A DNA stretch of 64,000 bases from Deltaproteobacteria bacterium (lineage in GTDB: Bacteria > Myxococcota_A > UBA9160 > SZUA-336). A program made the position numbers and the translations under genes. The stretch lies in assembly GCA_029261925.1 (NCBI GenBank), contig JAJDAJ010000017.1:43927-107926 (forward strand). The letters are read 5' to 3'. Below the pieces are notes generated by a model that worked only from the letters and a program-made list of their open reading frames with translations, did no database searches and had not been told where the DNA came from. Shown here one piece after another: positions 24,980 to 33,041 of this stretch (the first letter of the stretch is position 1; every line of letters begins with the position of its first letter).

Positions 24980-25755
24980 TCCCGGGTCTCGCGGGCCATC
25001 GCTGCCGCGCCGCGCAGGAATCCCTCGACGTCACGCGTCTTGTGCTCGGCGATCGGCTTCATGTCGGGGATGTAGTGCTCGAAGGCACCGCCCTGCATCG
25101 CGTCGGCGATCCCCGCGGCGCAATCGGCGGCGGGCATGAGGGGGCCGTCGTAGCTATTGGGCTCGTCCGTGGCGTGTCCCCAGATCTCCGTGTCGATGGG
25201 GCCGGGGATGATCAGCTTCACATCGACGGGATCGTCGATCAGGTCCATGAACATCGACTCGGTCCAGCCACAGAGCGCGAACTTCGCGGAGCAGTAGGCG
25301 GCCTCCCGGTCGATGCCGAGGCGGCCTCCGAGGCTCGACACGTTCACGATGAGCCCGGAGCCCCGCTCGCGCATGCGGCGCAGGGCCACCTGTCCCATGG
25401 CCACGGGCGACTGGAAGTTGACCCGCATGACCCGCTCCAGCGACTCCACCGTGATGTCGGCGACGAAGGTGCGGTCGGGGATCGCGGCGTTGTTCACGAG
25501 CGCGTCGAGATGCCCGAATGCGTCCCAGGCTTGCCGGACCACCTCCTCGGCACGCGCGACGTCGGCCAGGTCCGCGACCCAGAGCCTGGAGCCGGGCGTG
25601 TGGAGACGGCAGTCCCGGACCACCTCCTCGAGCCGCTGCGCCCGGCGAGCGACGCAGCCCACGGTCGCGCCGCGCCCTGCGAGCTCCCTCGCGAGGGCTG
25701 CGCCGATGCCGGAGGAAGCGCCGGTCACCAGGATCCTGGCCCCGTCGAGATTCAT
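24976..25755 (-). CDS. SDR-family oxidoreductase
   Basis: 259-aa SDR. TGASSGIG (residues 11-18), Arg-Arg after strand 2 (CVARRAQRLE) suggesting NADP(H), NNAA in place of NNAG, Ser in NVSSLGG and Tyr/Lys in YCSAK. This is the DltE/short-chain type acting on acyl or ketone substrates. TAATCT at 25790-25795 on the minus strand is a possible -10, 34 bases before ATG 25755. It forms a two-gene unit with the SDR at 24119 and is divergent from the LLM gene at 25934. Confidence 0.9.
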   Translation of the reverse strand: MNLDGARILVTGASSGIGAALARELAGRGATVGCVARRAQRLEEVVRDCRLHTPGSRLWVADLADVARAEEVVRQAWDAFGHLDALVNNAAIPDRTFVADITVESLERVMRVNFQSPVAMGQVALRRMRERGSGLIVNVSSLGGRLGIDREAAYCSAKFALCGWTESMFMDLIDDPVDVKLIIPGPIDTEIWGHATDEPNSYDGPLMPAADCAAGIADAMQGGAFEHYIPDMKPIAEHKTRDVEGFLRGAAAMARETRE

Positions 25756-25933
25756 GGCTGCTCCTCCCCGCTTCCGCGTCGTGGGGGTCAGATTACCGGG
25801 CTGCCGCGGACGTCGCTCTCGAGAAGCCCACGGGTCCGTGAGCGGGAGGATGCAGCGGCACGCGAGGGGTGGTCTACTGGTCGATCGACCGGATACGGTG
25901 CGAGCCTTTCCCGGGGCCGCGGAGGAGCCGAGC

Positions 25934-27016
25934 GTGCAGTTTCACACCTTTCACCTGGTCCACTGGCCTGATCAGTGGGCCCAGCAGCAGGTCTACAAGT
26001 ACGAGATGGAGCTGATCGAGTACGCCGAGGAGCTGGGCTACGACGGCTGCTGGATCGCCGAGCACCACTTCCGCGACTACGGCATCTGTCCGTCGGCCAT
26101 GAACTTCGCGTCCTTCGTCGCGGCCCGGACCAGCCGCATCAGGATCGGCTCGGGAATCGTGGTGCTGCCCTTCCATCACCCCATCCGGGCGGCCGAGGAT
26201 GCGGCCATGGTCGATCAGCTGAGCAACGGGCGGCTGATGTACGGCTTCGGTCGGGGCTACCAGTCGATCGAGTTCCAGGGATTCCAGCTCGCCCTGGACG
26301 AGGCCCGCGAGCGGACCGACGAGGCGCTCGACATCCTGCGCCTGGCATGGGGTGAGGGGCCGTTCTCGTACGAGGGCAAGTACTACAAGGTCGAGGACGT
26401 CAATGTCCTGCCCAAGCCGATCCAGAAGCCGCACCCGCCGCTGTGGACGGCGGCGGTGAGTCCCGAGACGGTGGCGCGCTATGCGGCCAAGGGAATCCCC
26501 TTCTTCGCGGAGGCCCTCGCGACCTTCGGACGCTGCGGTCGAGCGGCTCAGGAATGGCGGAAGGTGGCGGCCGAGCACGGACACGACCCGAGCCGGGCCG
26601 GGCTCGGCGTCCAGCGCGGTCTGATCCTGGGCGAGACCGACAAGGAGGCCCGGGAAATGGCCGAGCGATCGCTGGCCTTCCAGCAGGCTCCGACGCTCAT
26701 CAACAATGCGAGCGCTCCGCTCGAGCGGACGGGCGAGTTTGCCGCGAGCTACTCGTTCTTCAAGGATCGTTACCTGAAGAAGAACCAGGAGCTCGACGTC
26801 GACGCGATCTGGGATCGTATCTGGGTCGCCGGAGATCCGGAGCGCGTCCGCGGTTGCATCAAGAGGCTCGAGGACATGGGCTTCGAGCACGTCATGTTCA
26901 CGGTCGGGCAGGCCCCGAACGTCTCGATCGAGGAGAACCGGCGCCGGCTGCGGCTATTCGCCGAGGAGGTGATGCCGCACTTCCGAGGGGAGCCCGCCTC
27001 GGCCCCGGCGAATTGA
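25934..27016 (+). CDS. LLM-class flavin/F420-dependent oxidoreductase
   Basis: Luciferase-like protein, 360 aa. Landmarks are GCWIAEHHF, IRIGSGIVVLPFHHPIR, the LSNGRLMYGFGRGYQ cofactor region and PPLWTAAVSPETV. The EHHF and LPxHHPIR wording is nearer to bacterial luciferase alpha-type FMN monooxygenases than the other LLM genes here, so FMN may be the cofactor. GTG 25934 is chosen because GGAGG at 25921-25925 precedes it by 8 bases and the protein starts right at strand 1. The long in-frame extension upstream is antisense to the SDR gene and not credible. A TRL lipoprotein gene follows 89 bases later. Confidence 0.88.
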   Translation: MQFHTFHLVHWPDQWAQQQVYKYEMELIEYAEELGYDGCWIAEHHFRDYGICPSAMNFASFVAARTSRIRIGSGIVVLPFHHPIRAAEDAAMVDQLSNGRLMYGFGRGYQSIEFQGFQLALDEARERTDEALDILRLAWGEGPFSYEGKYYKVEDVNVLPKPIQKPHPPLWTAAVSPETVARYAAKGIPFFAEALATFGRCGRAAQEWRKVAAEHGHDPSRAGLGVQRGLILGETDKEAREMAERSLAFQQAPTLINNASAPLERTGEFAASYSFFKDRYLKKNQELDVDAIWDRIWVAGDPERVRGCIKRLEDMGFEHVMFTVGQAPNVSIEENRRRLRLFAEEVMPHFRGEPASAPAN

Positions 27017-27105
27017 CCACCCGCCCGGGTCATGAGGGTCGGGACCTGCCCCACGGGGCCGTCGGTCTGCTATGGTCCCGCGTGCACTACCAGTGGGAGG
27101 GTGGA

Positions 27106-27417
27106 ATGCGCATTCGCGTACTGATCCTGGCGGTCTGCGCCGCGGCGTTCTCGACGGGCTGTATATCGGTCTACACGCCGGCAATCGGTATCCTGTACAC
27201 AGAGGTCACGGGTCCGGTCGATGCCGGCGGGTCCGTCGGCTCCAAGGAAGGCCGGGCCTGCGCCCAGTCGATCCTCGGGCTGGTCGCGACCGGAGATGCC
27301 AGCATCAAGGCCGCCGCGCAAGACGGTGGCATCAGCAACATCGGCTCGGTCGATCACTACACGCGGAACATCCTGGGAATCCTCGGGGAGTTCTGCACGA
27401 TCGTCCGCGGCAGCTAG
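27106..27417 (+). CDS. TRL-family small lipoprotein
   Basis: 103-aa envelope lipoprotein of the TRL family (PF13146). The signal peptide ends in the lipobox-like FSTGC at residues 15-19, so Cys19 would be lipidated. The mature part shows the family phrases LYTEVTGPV, GSKEGRACAQSILGLVATGD and the CTIVRG ending. Function is unknown; members are common in diderm bacteria such as spirochaetes and deltaproteobacteria. GGAGG at 27096-27100 stands five bases before ATG 27106, and TATGGT near 27071 is a possible -10. It is followed by a strong hairpin, so it is probably monocistronic. Confidence 0.85.
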   Translation: MRIRVLILAVCAAAFSTGCISVYTPAIGILYTEVTGPVDAGGSVGSKEGRACAQSILGLVATGDASIKAAAQDGGISNIGSVDHYTRNILGILGEFCTIVRGS

Positions 27418-27425
27418 ATCTGCAG

Positions 27426-27449
27426 GGGCCCGGCGCACGCGCCGGGCCC
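27426..27449 (+). terminator. GC-rich hairpin after the TRL gene
   Basis: Perfect 10-bp stem (27426-27435 with 27440-27449) around a 4-base loop, starting 9 bases after the TRL stop. No U-tract follows, but position and stem strength support a terminator in this GC-rich genome. Confidence 0.6.
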
Positions 27450-27544
27450 TCCCGCAGTCCCGCCCGCGCTCCGGCAGGCGGTCGGGGATTCCCTGGCGCG
27501 CTGCTCAGGCGAGCCGCCGTTCCGGTGCGGCTCCATCGCTGAGC

Positions 27545-27550
27545 TAGTCT
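27545..27550 (+). promoter_or_regulatory. TAGTCT hexamer, probable -10 of a leaderless mRNA
   Basis: TAGTCT ends 7 bases before ATG 27558 of the quinohemoprotein gene, which has no Shine-Dalgarno. The spacing puts the expected transcription start at the A of ATG. Confidence 0.45.
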
Positions 27551-27557
27551 GCGGCCG

Positions 27558-29648
27558 ATGCAATCCCGTCTCGCGCCCCTGTTCCTGGCCTTCCTGCTGC
27601 TGGCAGCGGGGTGCTCGCGCCAGCAGGCCGACCGCGCGGGGGCGCCCGCCGTGGACGACGCCCGCCTGTGCGCAGCTGCGAGCGAGCCGCAGAGCTGGCT
27701 GACCCACGGCGGCACGTACGCGGAGGCGCACTACAGCGCGCTCGAGCGCATCGACACGGACAACGTGGCGCAGCTCGGCCTGGCCTGGAGCTTCGACCTC
27801 GAGACGGAGCGCGGCGTGCAGGCAACGCCCCTGGTCGCCGACGGGGTCCTGTACGTCACCGCCCCGTGGAGCGTGGTGTACGCACTCGATGCGGCCACGG
27901 GCGCGCTGCGCTGGCACTTTGACCCCGAGGTGCCGCGCAGTCACGCGCGCCTGCTCTGCTGCGGCGTGTCCAACCGCGGCGTCGCGCTGTACGACGGCAA
28001 GGTGTACGTCGGCACGCTCGACGGGCGCCTGGTCGCGCTCGACGCGGCGACCGGCCAGCCCGTGTGGGAGACGCTCACGGTCGATCCCGGGTGGCCCTAC
28101 TCGATCACCGGCGCGCCACGCGCGGTCGAGGGGAAGATCATCATCGGCAACGCCGGTGCGGACTTCGGCGTGCGCGGCTACGTCTCCGCCTACGACGCGC
28201 GGACGGGCGAGCTCGTCTGGCGCACCTACACCGTGCCGGGCAACCCGGCCGACGGCTTCGAGACGCCCGCGATGGAGCGGGCGGCGAGAACCTGGACGGG
28301 CGAGTGGTGGCGGACCGGGGGTGGTGGGACGGTATGGGACGCCATGGCCTACGACCCCGAGCTGCGGCTCCTGTACGTGGGCACGGGAAACGGCTCGCCG
28401 TACCCGCGCTGGCTGCGCAGCCCGGACGGGGGCGACAACCTGTACCTCGCCTCGATCCTGGCGCTGCGGCCCGACACCGGAGAGCAGGTCTGGCACTACC
28501 AGACCACGCCGGCCGAGACCTGGGACTACACCGCGACGCAGTCGATCATCCTCGCCGACCTCGAGCTCGACGGTCGCGTGCGGCGCGTGCTCATGCAGGC
28601 GCCCAAGAACGGCTTCTTCTACCTGATCGACCGCGAGACCGGGGAGTTCCTGTCCGCCGCGCCGTTCGTCGAGGTGAACTGGGCGAGCGGGTTCGATGCC
28701 TCGGGCCGGCCGATCGAGACCGACGTCGACTACCGCCACGAGGCGAAGCTCGTGAAGCCGAGCCCGCTGGGAGGACACAGCTGGGAGCCGATGAGCTACA
28801 GCCCGCGTACCGGCCTGGTCTACCTGCCCGCCCTCGAGATGGGCTCGCTGGTCAAGATGGATCCGGAGTGGCGCTACGAGCGGGAGCGCTACAACAGCGC
28901 GCTCGACGTCAGCGTGTTCACGCGCTTCGGTGCTGATGCCGGGGCCGGCGGCGGAGACGAGGGTCAGCTCATCGCCTGGGACCCGCGCCGGCAGCGCGCG
29001 GCCTGGCGCGTGAGCCACGTGACCGGGGGCAGCGGGGGCACGCTCGCGACCGCCGGCGACCTGGTGTTCCAGGCCAGCGCGGACGGCCGCTTCGTCGCCT
29101 ATCGCGCGACCGATGGACACAGGCTCTGGGAGTCGCCGCTCGGAACCGGGAGCGGCGGCGGGCCGGTCAGCTACCTCGTGGGCGACGAGCAGTACGTGGC
29201 GGTCGCCGCGGGCTGGGGCTCGTCGTTCGCGATGAGTGCATCCGAGGCCGCACGGCGCGCGGGCGTCCGCGGCGGCGGGCGCGTGCTCGCCTACCGGCTC
29301 GGCGGTACCGCCCCGCTACCGGCCCCGAAGCACCCGCCGCTGGGACCGGTGCCCGCCCCCAGCTTCCGGGTGGAGGCGAGCGAGGAGCAGCGGCTGCAGG
29401 GCACGACGCTCTTCCACCTGCACTGCTCGACCTGCCACGGGGCGCTCGCGGTCGGCGGGGGCTCGGGCATTCCCGACCTGCGCTACGCGAGCGAGGCCAC
29501 GCACGCGGCCTTCGCCGACATCGTGCTCGGCGGCCTGCGCATCGCCGCCGGCATGCCCAGCTTCGCCGATCGCCTCGACGCCGAGCAGACGCGCTGGATC
29601 CAGGCGTGGATCCTGCAGCGCGCCGCGGACTCCGCGGCGCGCGAGTGA
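27558..29648 (+). CDS. PQQ-dependent quinohemoprotein alcohol dehydrogenase (type II-like), lipoprotein
   Basis: 696-aa periplasmic lipoprotein. The signal peptide ends in LLAAGC (Cys19). An eight-bladed PQQ propeller spans about residues 40-590, with the vicinal disulfide Cys134-Cys135 that contacts PQQ and the catalytic Asp323 in ETWDYTATQ. A C-terminal cytochrome c domain carries CSTCH (Cys623, Cys626, His627). It would oxidise alcohols or aldehydes and pass electrons through its own heme. No PQQ-synthesis genes are in the window. It appears to be expressed from a leaderless transcript. It is convergent with an amidohydrolase gene. Confidence 0.94.
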   Translation: MQSRLAPLFLAFLLLAAGCSRQQADRAGAPAVDDARLCAAASEPQSWLTHGGTYAEAHYSALERIDTDNVAQLGLAWSFDLETERGVQATPLVADGVLYVTAPWSVVYALDAATGALRWHFDPEVPRSHARLLCCGVSNRGVALYDGKVYVGTLDGRLVALDAATGQPVWETLTVDPGWPYSITGAPRAVEGKIIIGNAGADFGVRGYVSAYDARTGELVWRTYTVPGNPADGFETPAMERAARTWTGEWWRTGGGGTVWDAMAYDPELRLLYVGTGNGSPYPRWLRSPDGGDNLYLASILALRPDTGEQVWHYQTTPAETWDYTATQSIILADLELDGRVRRVLMQAPKNGFFYLIDRETGEFLSAAPFVEVNWASGFDASGRPIETDVDYRHEAKLVKPSPLGGHSWEPMSYSPRTGLVYLPALEMGSLVKMDPEWRYERERYNSALDVSVFTRFGADAGAGGGDEGQLIAWDPRRQRAAWRVSHVTGGSGGTLATAGDLVFQASADGRFVAYRATDGHRLWESPLGTGSGGGPVSYLVGDEQYVAVAAGWGSSFAMSASEAARRAGVRGGGRVLAYRLGGTAPLPAPKHPPLGPVPAPSFRVEASEEQRLQGTTLFHLHCSTCHGALAVGGGSGIPDLRYASEATHAAFADIVLGGLRIAAGMPSFADRLDAEQTRWIQAWILQRAADSAARE
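29618..29642 (+). terminator. Hairpin inside the last codons of the quinohemoprotein gene
   Basis: Perfect 11-bp stem (29618-29628 with 29632-29642) with a 3-base loop, ending 3 bases before the TGA. A terminator or 3'-end stabiliser embedded in coding sequence is inferred; no U-tract is present. Confidence 0.45.
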
Positions 29649-29702
29649 CCGACCCGGGCAGGTCCGCTCGCCCCGCGTGCGTGCCGCGGTCTCGCGCGCC
29701 GG

Positions 29703-30848
29703 CTAGAAGCTGAGCCCGTAGAAGCGCAGCGCGTTCTCGCCGAGAACCTTGCGCTGCGCGTCCTCGGGCAGGTGCGCCAGCCGCTCGCGGATCTCGCCCA
29801 CCACGTTGAACGAGGCGTCGATGTGCGGGTAGTCGGACGCCCAGATCACGTAGTCGGCGCCGAGGTGCTCGATGACCTGGGCGGTGATCGACTCGTCGGG
29901 CTCGGCCGAGATCAGGCACTGGCGCTTGAAGTACTCCGAGGGCAGCAGCTTCATCGGCGAGAACGCGCGCATGACCTCGAACTTGTGGTCCATGCGGTCC
30001 AGCCACGCGGTGATCCAGTTCGACCCGGCCTCGAGGACCGCGCAGCGCATGCGCGGGTACTTCTCGAACATCCCGCGCGTCATCATCGAGGTGAACGCGG
30101 CCATCACGTCGATGGCCAGGAAGGTGAAGCTGAACACGACCTCGCTCATCCAGTTCGGGGCCCCGCCGGTCCAGGGCGCGAGCAGACCCGGGCTGCTGCG
30201 CGCGACCACGTGGAAGGCGATCGGCATGTCGAGGTCCTGCACGGTCTCCCAGAAGGGTGCGAGATCCGGGTCGTCGAGCTGGCGACCGTCGCGTGAGGGC
30301 GGATCGGGCGACAGGTACACCCCGGCGCAGCCGTCCCGGCGCGCCCGCTTCACCTCCTCGACCGCGCCACGGGGATCCATCAGGCTGATGTGCGCGATGG
30401 GAACCAGGCGTCGGCGATCGTGGCTGCAGAAGTCGACGATCCAGCGGTTGTAGGCGCGGCAGTAGGCGGTCGCGAGCTCCGGGTCCCGCACCAGTCCCTC
30501 CCACGAGATCCCGATCGTGGGGTAGAGCAGGGCCACGTCGATCTGCTCGTCGTCCATCACCGACAGGCGCGCGGCCGGGTCATAGCCTCCCCGGGGACAG
30601 CCATCCTCGTAGCTCAGCCGTCCCGTGGTCAGCAGATCTCCGGGGTCCATGCCGATGCCGCCGAGCCCGGCCAGGCGGCCGCGCATCCCCAGGTGGGGCT
30701 GGTCATCGACCATCAGCACCTCGACGCCCTCGGCGTCGTTCTCGATGCGGATGGCCCGCTCGCGAAGGCCCGGCTCGAGATACTTCTGCCAGGTGTCACG
30801 CGGCTCCAGCACGTGCCCGTCCGCATCGACCATGACCGTCCGTGTCAT
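29703..30848 (-). CDS. Amidohydrolase-family (PF04909) hydrolase, copy A of a near-identical pair
   Basis: 381-aa TIM-barrel amidohydrolase. DADGHVLEP gives the N-terminal metal ligands, FHVVARS a central His, and ASDYPHIDAS the catalytic Asp. It is very similar to the protein at 62189: long blocks such as the AFTSMMTRGMFEKYPRMRC region and the C-terminal third are almost unchanged, also at DNA level. The main difference is a short variable loop at about residues 220-235 (SSPGLLAPWTGGAPNWMSE). TACTGT at 30888-30893 (minus) is a possible -10. It is convergent with the quinohemoprotein gene. Reaction unknown. Confidence 0.9.
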   Translation of the reverse strand: MTRTVMVDADGHVLEPRDTWQKYLEPGLRERAIRIENDAEGVEVLMVDDQPHLGMRGRLAGLGGIGMDPGDLLTTGRLSYEDGCPRGGYDPAARLSVMDDEQIDVALLYPTIGISWEGLVRDPELATAYCRAYNRWIVDFCSHDRRRLVPIAHISLMDPRGAVEEVKRARRDGCAGVYLSPDPPSRDGRQLDDPDLAPFWETVQDLDMPIAFHVVARSSPGLLAPWTGGAPNWMSEVVFSFTFLAIDVMAAFTSMMTRGMFEKYPRMRCAVLEAGSNWITAWLDRMDHKFEVMRAFSPMKLLPSEYFKRQCLISAEPDESITAQVIEHLGADYVIWASDYPHIDASFNVVGEIRERLAHLPEDAQRKVLGENALRFYGLSF

Positions 30849-31059
30849 CGCGATCTCCCGCAGCGCCCCACGCCGCGATCTCCGCGCACAGTAGCACTGG
30901 TGCCCCCCGGGTACCCCGGGCGGGCAGGGCGCGGGCCCCGCTGGCCGGGGTCACGCTTCCGCCCGGGCTCATCCCGGCCCCGGCCTGCTCGCCACGGGGC
31001 GGCGAACGCGCGGGTCACCGGTACACTCGCGGCTCCGGACTCGACGGGGGATCCGCACC

Positions 31060-31629
31060 ATGGACGTCGACCTGCAGCGCCAGATCCGCGAGCTCTCGCA
31101 CCGCCAGGCCATCCACGACTGCCTCGTGCGCTACTGCCGGGGCGTCGATCGCCTCGATCGCGAGCTGCTCGTCTCGGCCTACCATCCCGATGCCGTCGAC
31201 GATCACGGGATGTTCGTCGGCGGGCCGGAGGCCTTCGCCGACTTCTTCATCTCGTTCCACGGTGGCAACCAGCACCTGACGCAGCACATCATCACCAACC
31301 ATCACTGCGAGCTCGAGGGCGACGTGGCCCACTGCGAGACCTACTGGCTCTACGCGGCGATGAACCGCGAGGGGCCGCCCCTGTCGCTCGCCGGCGGCCG
31401 CTACGTGGACCGGATGGAGCGCCGCGACGGCCGCTGGGCGATCGCGGCGCGGAAGTGCCTGATGGACTGGCACGGACGGCCCGACGAGGTCCAGCTCACA
31501 CCGGAGCAGCTCGCGATGATGGCCGGTGCGGGGACGCCGGCGCGCGATCGCGGCGATGCCTCCTACGAGCGCCCGCTGCGCGTGGACCCCGGGCGCATCG
31601 CGCACCCGCCGCAGTCCGTCGCGGAGTGA
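31060..31629 (+). CDS. SnoaL-like/NTF2-fold protein with C-terminal extension
   Basis: 189-aa SnoaL-4-type protein. IHDCLVRYCRGVDRLDRELL, YHPDAVDDHG and the RRDGRWAIAARKCLMDW strand are typical landmarks. The DRLD and YHPDAxDDHG wording matches the subgroup often annotated as nuclear transport factor 2 family and found in xenobiotic loci. About 40 residues after the fold are Pro/Arg-rich and probably unstructured. GGGGGA lies about 10 bases before ATG 31060, and TACACT at 31022-31027 is a possible -10. Its stop converges on a DUF1223 gene. A catalytic role is likely but not shown. Confidence 0.85.
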   Translation: MDVDLQRQIRELSHRQAIHDCLVRYCRGVDRLDRELLVSAYHPDAVDDHGMFVGGPEAFADFFISFHGGNQHLTQHIITNHHCELEGDVAHCETYWLYAAMNREGPPLSLAGGRYVDRMERRDGRWAIAARKCLMDWHGRPDEVQLTPEQLAMMAGAGTPARDRGDASYERPLRVDPGRIAHPPQSVAE

Positions 31630-31663
31630 GCGACGTGCCTCGCCGTCCGGGCGCCGGGCGCGC

Positions 31664-32512
31664 TCAGCGCGCGGTCGTCTCGTCCGCGCCTCCCGGTGGT
31701 GGCCCCGCTCGCGGCGCGAGCGATGCCGGAAGCCATCCGCCCGTGGCCTGCACGGGGCGCGGGTCGTTCGCGCGGGACACCCACGCGACGAGGGCCCAGC
31801 GCTGCGGGCTGGCCTCGATGGGCCGTGGCAGCGGCAGCCGGGCGCGGTACGCGCGGCTGCCGTCGGCCGGATCCTCGCTGCTGGCAGCCTCGAGGGGCCG
31901 GACGTCGTGCCCGAGCACGACGAAGTCCTGGCGCAGGGCGCGGCCGCGGTTCTCGCCCGCCTCGATGACGTCGCGCAGTCCCACGCCCAGGATCGCGGCG
32001 TGGACCTCGAGCGCGTCCGGCGTCCCTGCCGTGGCGTCGAAGCGCACGCGCACGATGCCGTCGCGGAGCGTCAGCTGCAGCTTCCCCGGGGCTTCCGCTC
32101 CGGGCCGCGGGAGCTCGCCGCGGCGGAAGTAGCCGCGCCACTCCGCACCGTCGACGAAGAAGGCGGGCGTCGCGGCCGAGCGCAGGCCGAGCTCGCGCAC
32201 GTGCTGGTACTGGCGCTGCGTGAATCCCGGGGTGGCGTAGCGATCGGGCCAGCCCAGACCGTCCCAGTAGTCGACGTGGAAGTTCAGGGGCACGCGCTCT
32301 CGCCAGAGCCCGTCGTCGGCTCGCAGGCGGCCGAGCCACGCCTCGGCCGGAGGGCAGCTGCTGCAGCCCTGGGACGTGTAGAGCTCGATGAGCTGCACGC
32401 TGCGCGCGCCACTGCCCACCGACCAGTCCGCGCAGCATGCGCCCGCAGGTGCGGCGCTCGCGACGACGAGCGTCAGCGCGACGAGCGCGGCGGCCCGGAT
32501 CCCCGGCTGCAT
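31664..32512 (-). CDS. DUF1223-family secreted thioredoxin-like protein
   Basis: 282-aa exported protein with an N-terminal signal peptide (hydrophobic residues about 6-20, cleavage after the PAGA stretch). The DUF1223 signature ELYTSQGCSSCPPAE (about residues 43-57) holds a CxxC in a thioredoxin-like fold. Members are periplasmic and their function is unknown; redox or copper-related roles are only guesses. ATG 32512 is preferred to an in-frame ATG at 32566 because the signal peptide begins there and GGAGG lies 10 bases upstream. The C-terminus is Pro/Gly-rich. It is convergent with the NTF2-like gene at 31060. Confidence 0.85.
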   Translation of the reverse strand: MQPGIRAAALVALTLVVASAAPAGACCADWSVGSGARSVQLIELYTSQGCSSCPPAEAWLGRLRADDGLWRERVPLNFHVDYWDGLGWPDRYATPGFTQRQYQHVRELGLRSAATPAFFVDGAEWRGYFRRGELPRPGAEAPGKLQLTLRDGIVRVRFDATAGTPDALEVHAAILGVGLRDVIEAGENRGRALRQDFVVLGHDVRPLEAASSEDPADGSRAYRARLPLPRPIEASPQRWALVAWVSRANDPRPVQATGGWLPASLAPRAGPPPGGADETTAR

Positions 32513-32589
32513 GTCTCGCTCACCTCCAGCCCCAGCCCCGGTCGTCGGATGGTGCTGCCGCCGCACGCGTTTCGAGGCCGCCGGTTTTT

Positions 32590-32603
32590 CAGCAGCCTGC
32601 TAG
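32590..32603 (+). repeat. REP-like repeat, copy 1
   Basis: CAGCAGCCTGCTAG at 32590-32603, preceded by TTTTT. On the minus strand its CTA supplies the TAG stop of the gene 32600-32968. The same 14 bases recur at 33031-33044, and the reverse complement of the core recurs at 32993 and 33905. Confidence 0.65.
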
Positions 32604-32968
32604 ATCGGGCCGAGGTACTGCCGCCAGGCGACCCGCCAGCCGTCGCCCTCGCGGCACACTCCCCAGTGGGCGCGGTGCGTTCCGAGCGTCGGCTTCCCGT
32701 CGCGGTCGATGCGGGTGAACGTCAGCCGGTAGACCACGACGTCGCCGCTGGTGTCGAGCAGGGTCAGCTCGTCGATGTCGGTGCGGCTCCACTCGGGACC
32801 CAGGGCGTCCACCGGCAGCATGTCCTCGGGGGTCGCCATGATGGTCCGCTCGCCCGTGGGCCACATCTGGATCAGCGGTAGCGAGCTGGTCGCCAGGATC
32901 TCCTGCGGCTCGCGCCGGTTGATGGCCTCCATGTGCGCGCGCACCGTCTCGGCGGGGGTACCGGGCAT
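32600..32968 (-). CDS. SnoaL/NTF2-like small protein
   Basis: 122-aa protein with an NTF2-like plan: an opening helix (AETVRAHMEAINRRE), a DIDELTLLDTSGDVVVYRLTFTRID strand pair, and a closing GDGWRVAWRQYLGP strand typical of SnoaL-like ketosteroid-isomerase relatives. No Shine-Dalgarno precedes ATG 32968; instead TAGAGT ends 7 bases upstream, suggesting a leaderless mRNA. The stop codon TAG is contributed by a REP-like repeat, so the original 3' end may have been altered by repeat insertion (inference). It lies 87 bases upstream of the DUF1223 gene on the same strand. Confidence 0.78.
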   Translation of the reverse strand: MPGTPAETVRAHMEAINRREPQEILATSSLPLIQMWPTGERTIMATPEDMLPVDALGPEWSRTDIDELTLLDTSGDVVVYRLTFTRIDRDGKPTLGTHRAHWGVCREGDGWRVAWRQYLGPI

Positions 32969-32975
32969 CGGGGCG

Positions 32976-32981
32976 ACTCTA
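32976..32981 (-). promoter_or_regulatory. TAGAGT hexamer, probable -10 of a leaderless mRNA
   Basis: TAGAGT on the minus strand ends 7 bases before ATG 32968; no Shine-Dalgarno is present in between. Confidence 0.45.
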
Positions 32982-32992
32982 GCAGAGCCCTG

Positions 32993-33041
32993 GCAGGCTG
33001 CTGAAGAGCCCGCTCCCGTCCAGGGCTCCGCAGCAGCCTGC
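32993..33041. repeat. REPIN-like inverted pair of the repeat
   Basis: GCAGGCTGCTG (32993-33003) and its exact reverse complement (33031-33041) face each other. Inside them AGCCC (33007-33011) pairs with GGGCT (33023-33027). The element fills most of the 72-base gap between two minus-strand genes and could fold as a long hairpin. The right arm continues into the TAG stop codon (33041-33043, minus strand) of the LLM gene. Confidence 0.7.
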